From positions 1 through 6,555 of the forward strand of contig CALCYI010000036.1 of NCBI GenBank assembly GCA_937907605.1: a stretch of DNA of 6,555 bases, given 5' to 3'. Numbering within the stretch: position 1 is the stretch's first letter; each line of letters opens with the position of its first letter. Made by a program: the position numbers and the translations under genes. Below the pieces are notes generated by a model, which saw only the letters and a list, made by a program, of their open reading frames with translations, had not been told where the DNA came from and did no database searches. Shown one piece after another: positions 6,079 through 6,555 of the stretch. The stretch comes from an uncultured Clostridia bacterium. GTDB lineage: Bacteria; Bacillota; Clostridia; Oscillospirales; Acutalibacteraceae.

Positions 6079-6082
6079 TCTG

Positions 6083-6388
6083 TTGAAAAAAGTACGCATT
6101 ACAGTAATGAGGATTGCGCGTTACGATGACCTTATTAGTGAATATGAGAACCCGATAGAGCACGCGTGCGATATGCAGCTTGGGCAGAGCTTTATCTCCG
6201 TTGACGGAAAAATGCCCGACAGTTTTTGCGATTCGGCGTGGGATTCGATAAAGCCCTTCGTAACTGAGCTTGCAAAAGGCGGCGGAAACTTCTACGACGG
6301 GTGGATGAAAAATCCTTCGTCCGCTATGATTTCCTGTAACGACGGCTTCCGCCCTGTCAGTTTCCTGCTTGAAATTATCGAAGAATAA
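6083..6388 (+). CDS. TIGR04076-like small cysteine-containing protein
   Basis: Read from TTG at 6083 this gives a 101-residue cytosolic protein starting MKKVRITV, a typical opening for the TIGR04076 family, whose function is unknown. Family-like features: KMPDSFCDSAW, then GWMKNPSSAMISCNDGFRPV, with three cysteines (in HAC, SFC and ISC) at positions usually conserved and possibly redox or metal related. An in-frame ATG at 6068 would add five residues (GVIL-type) but has no ribosome binding site of its own, while GGGAG at 6070-6074 sits 8 nt before the TTG, so TTG is preferred. Composition returns to mid-GC here, unlike the DNA just upstream. It ends at a terminator shared with the convergent gene on the right. 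Confidence 0.72.
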   Translation: MKKVRITVMRIARYDDLISEYENPIEHACDMQLGQSFISVDGKMPDSFCDSAWDSIKPFVTELAKGGGNFYDGWMKNPSSAMISCNDGFRPVSFLLEIIEE

Positions 6389-6396
6389 TAAAACAA

Positions 6397-6440
6397 AATC
6401 CCGAAAGTCTTATTACAGGCTTTCGGGATTCTCTTATTTT
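6397..6440. terminator. Bidirectional terminator between convergent genes
   Basis: A perfect 11-bp stem (AATCCCGAAAG with CTTTCGGGATT) spans 6397-6430. Rightward it is followed by CTCTTATTTT; leftward by TTTTGTTTTATTATT, the stronger tail. It serves the TIGR04076-like gene and the leftward gene ending at 6434. Confidence 0.82.
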
Positions 6441-6555
6441 AACATATCAAGTATTTCCTGAAATTCTGGTGTTGCTTTGAAATCATCGGGAAGCGGATAT
6501 TTTTCTTCAAGAAGTGTTTTAACGCTGCTTGTTGCAACAAAGGTGCTGCCAAGTG
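6434..6555 (-). CDS. 3' end of an unrecognised leftward gene (partial)
   Basis: An open minus-strand frame enters from the right edge and stops with TAA at 6434-6436, giving the last 39 residues. The visible tail includes LGSTFVATSSV, LEEKYPLPDDF and the ending FQEILDMLK. Acidic, helix-like residues, in-frame codon choice like the mid-GC genes, and a terminator immediately after the stop support it as real. The other two minus frames are less plausible. The family is not recognised from so short a tail. Confidence 0.6.
   Translation of the reverse strand, partial: LGSTFVATSSVKTLLEEKYPLPDDFKATPEFQEILDMLK

Larger units (their letters stand above)
5645..6082. other. AT-rich non-coding region with promoter, repeats and inverted repeats
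   Basis: This 438-bp gap has no convincing gene. It holds an imperfect hairpin at 5766-5793 (TGAAA/TTTCA outside, CGCA/TGCG inside, 3-nt bulge, no T run), a rightward promoter (5875-5903), an inverted repeat over its start point (5905-5928), the TGACGCT double heptamer (5943-5962), a 10-bp inverted repeat (6009-6046) and the candidate right attachment core (6066-6078). No clear terminator follows the AIPR gene. The packing of sites resembles the end of an integrative element more than a plain intergenic spacer. Confidence 0.6.

Noticed and set aside
1..6555. CRISPR array, tRNA or rRNA gene, insertion sequence
   Set aside because: No regularly spaced repeats, cloverleaf or rRNA-like segments, and no transposase frame or terminal inverted repeats were seen.

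Overview
The window reads as chromosome from a low-to-mid GC gut-type Firmicute (class Clostridia). This is inferred from the near-consensus sigma-A promoters, strong AGGAGG-type ribosome binding sites, the protein families present and the lack of any other lineage marker; no genus can be assigned from sequence alone. Two compositions are visible. The outer genes (esterase, guaA and the TIGR04076-like gene) are mid-GC; one 60-base line of guaA counts to about 57% GC. The interior (about 2320 to 6060) is AT-rich: araC is roughly 35-40% GC, and a sampled line of the large gene is about 27%.

Layout, left to right. Two opposed terminator hairpins (10-85) end the leftward esterase gene (94-1212), a membrane-anchored alpha/beta hydrolase. 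It is divergent from guaA (1335-2318), and the two have back-to-back promoters in a 122-bp gap. guaA here encodes only the ATP-pyrophosphatase half of GMP synthase. Past a bidirectional terminator (2414-2446) lies a leftward AraC-type regulator with a GyrI/Rob-like effector domain (2457-3326). A divergent 676-residue AIPR-family protein follows (3614-5644), with a putative PD-(D/E)xK-like nuclease motif at the N-terminus and a cold-shock-like OB domain at the C-terminus. About 440 bp of AT-rich non-coding DNA then carries a good promoter and several inverted repeats. It leads to a small TIGR04076-like gene (TTG start at 6083), a shared bidirectional terminator, and the 3' end of a leftward gene cut by the window edge.

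The most interesting reading is that the AT-rich interior is a small integrated island at the 3' end of guaA, a known integration hotspot. The last 12 bases of guaA plus one (2307-2319) recur with a single mismatch at 6066-6078. Just inside each copy lies a direct double heptamer, TGACGCT-N4-TGACGCT (2377-2394 and 5945-5962), resembling recombinase arm sites. The cargo is a probable anti-phage AIPR protein and an AraC regulator. No integrase is present, so the element would be a satellite or a remnant. If the segment between the repeats is removed, guaA would sit 5 nt upstream of the TIGR04076-like gene, with that gene's Shine-Dalgarno inside the guaA terminus. This is inference from sequence and needs an empty-site comparison.
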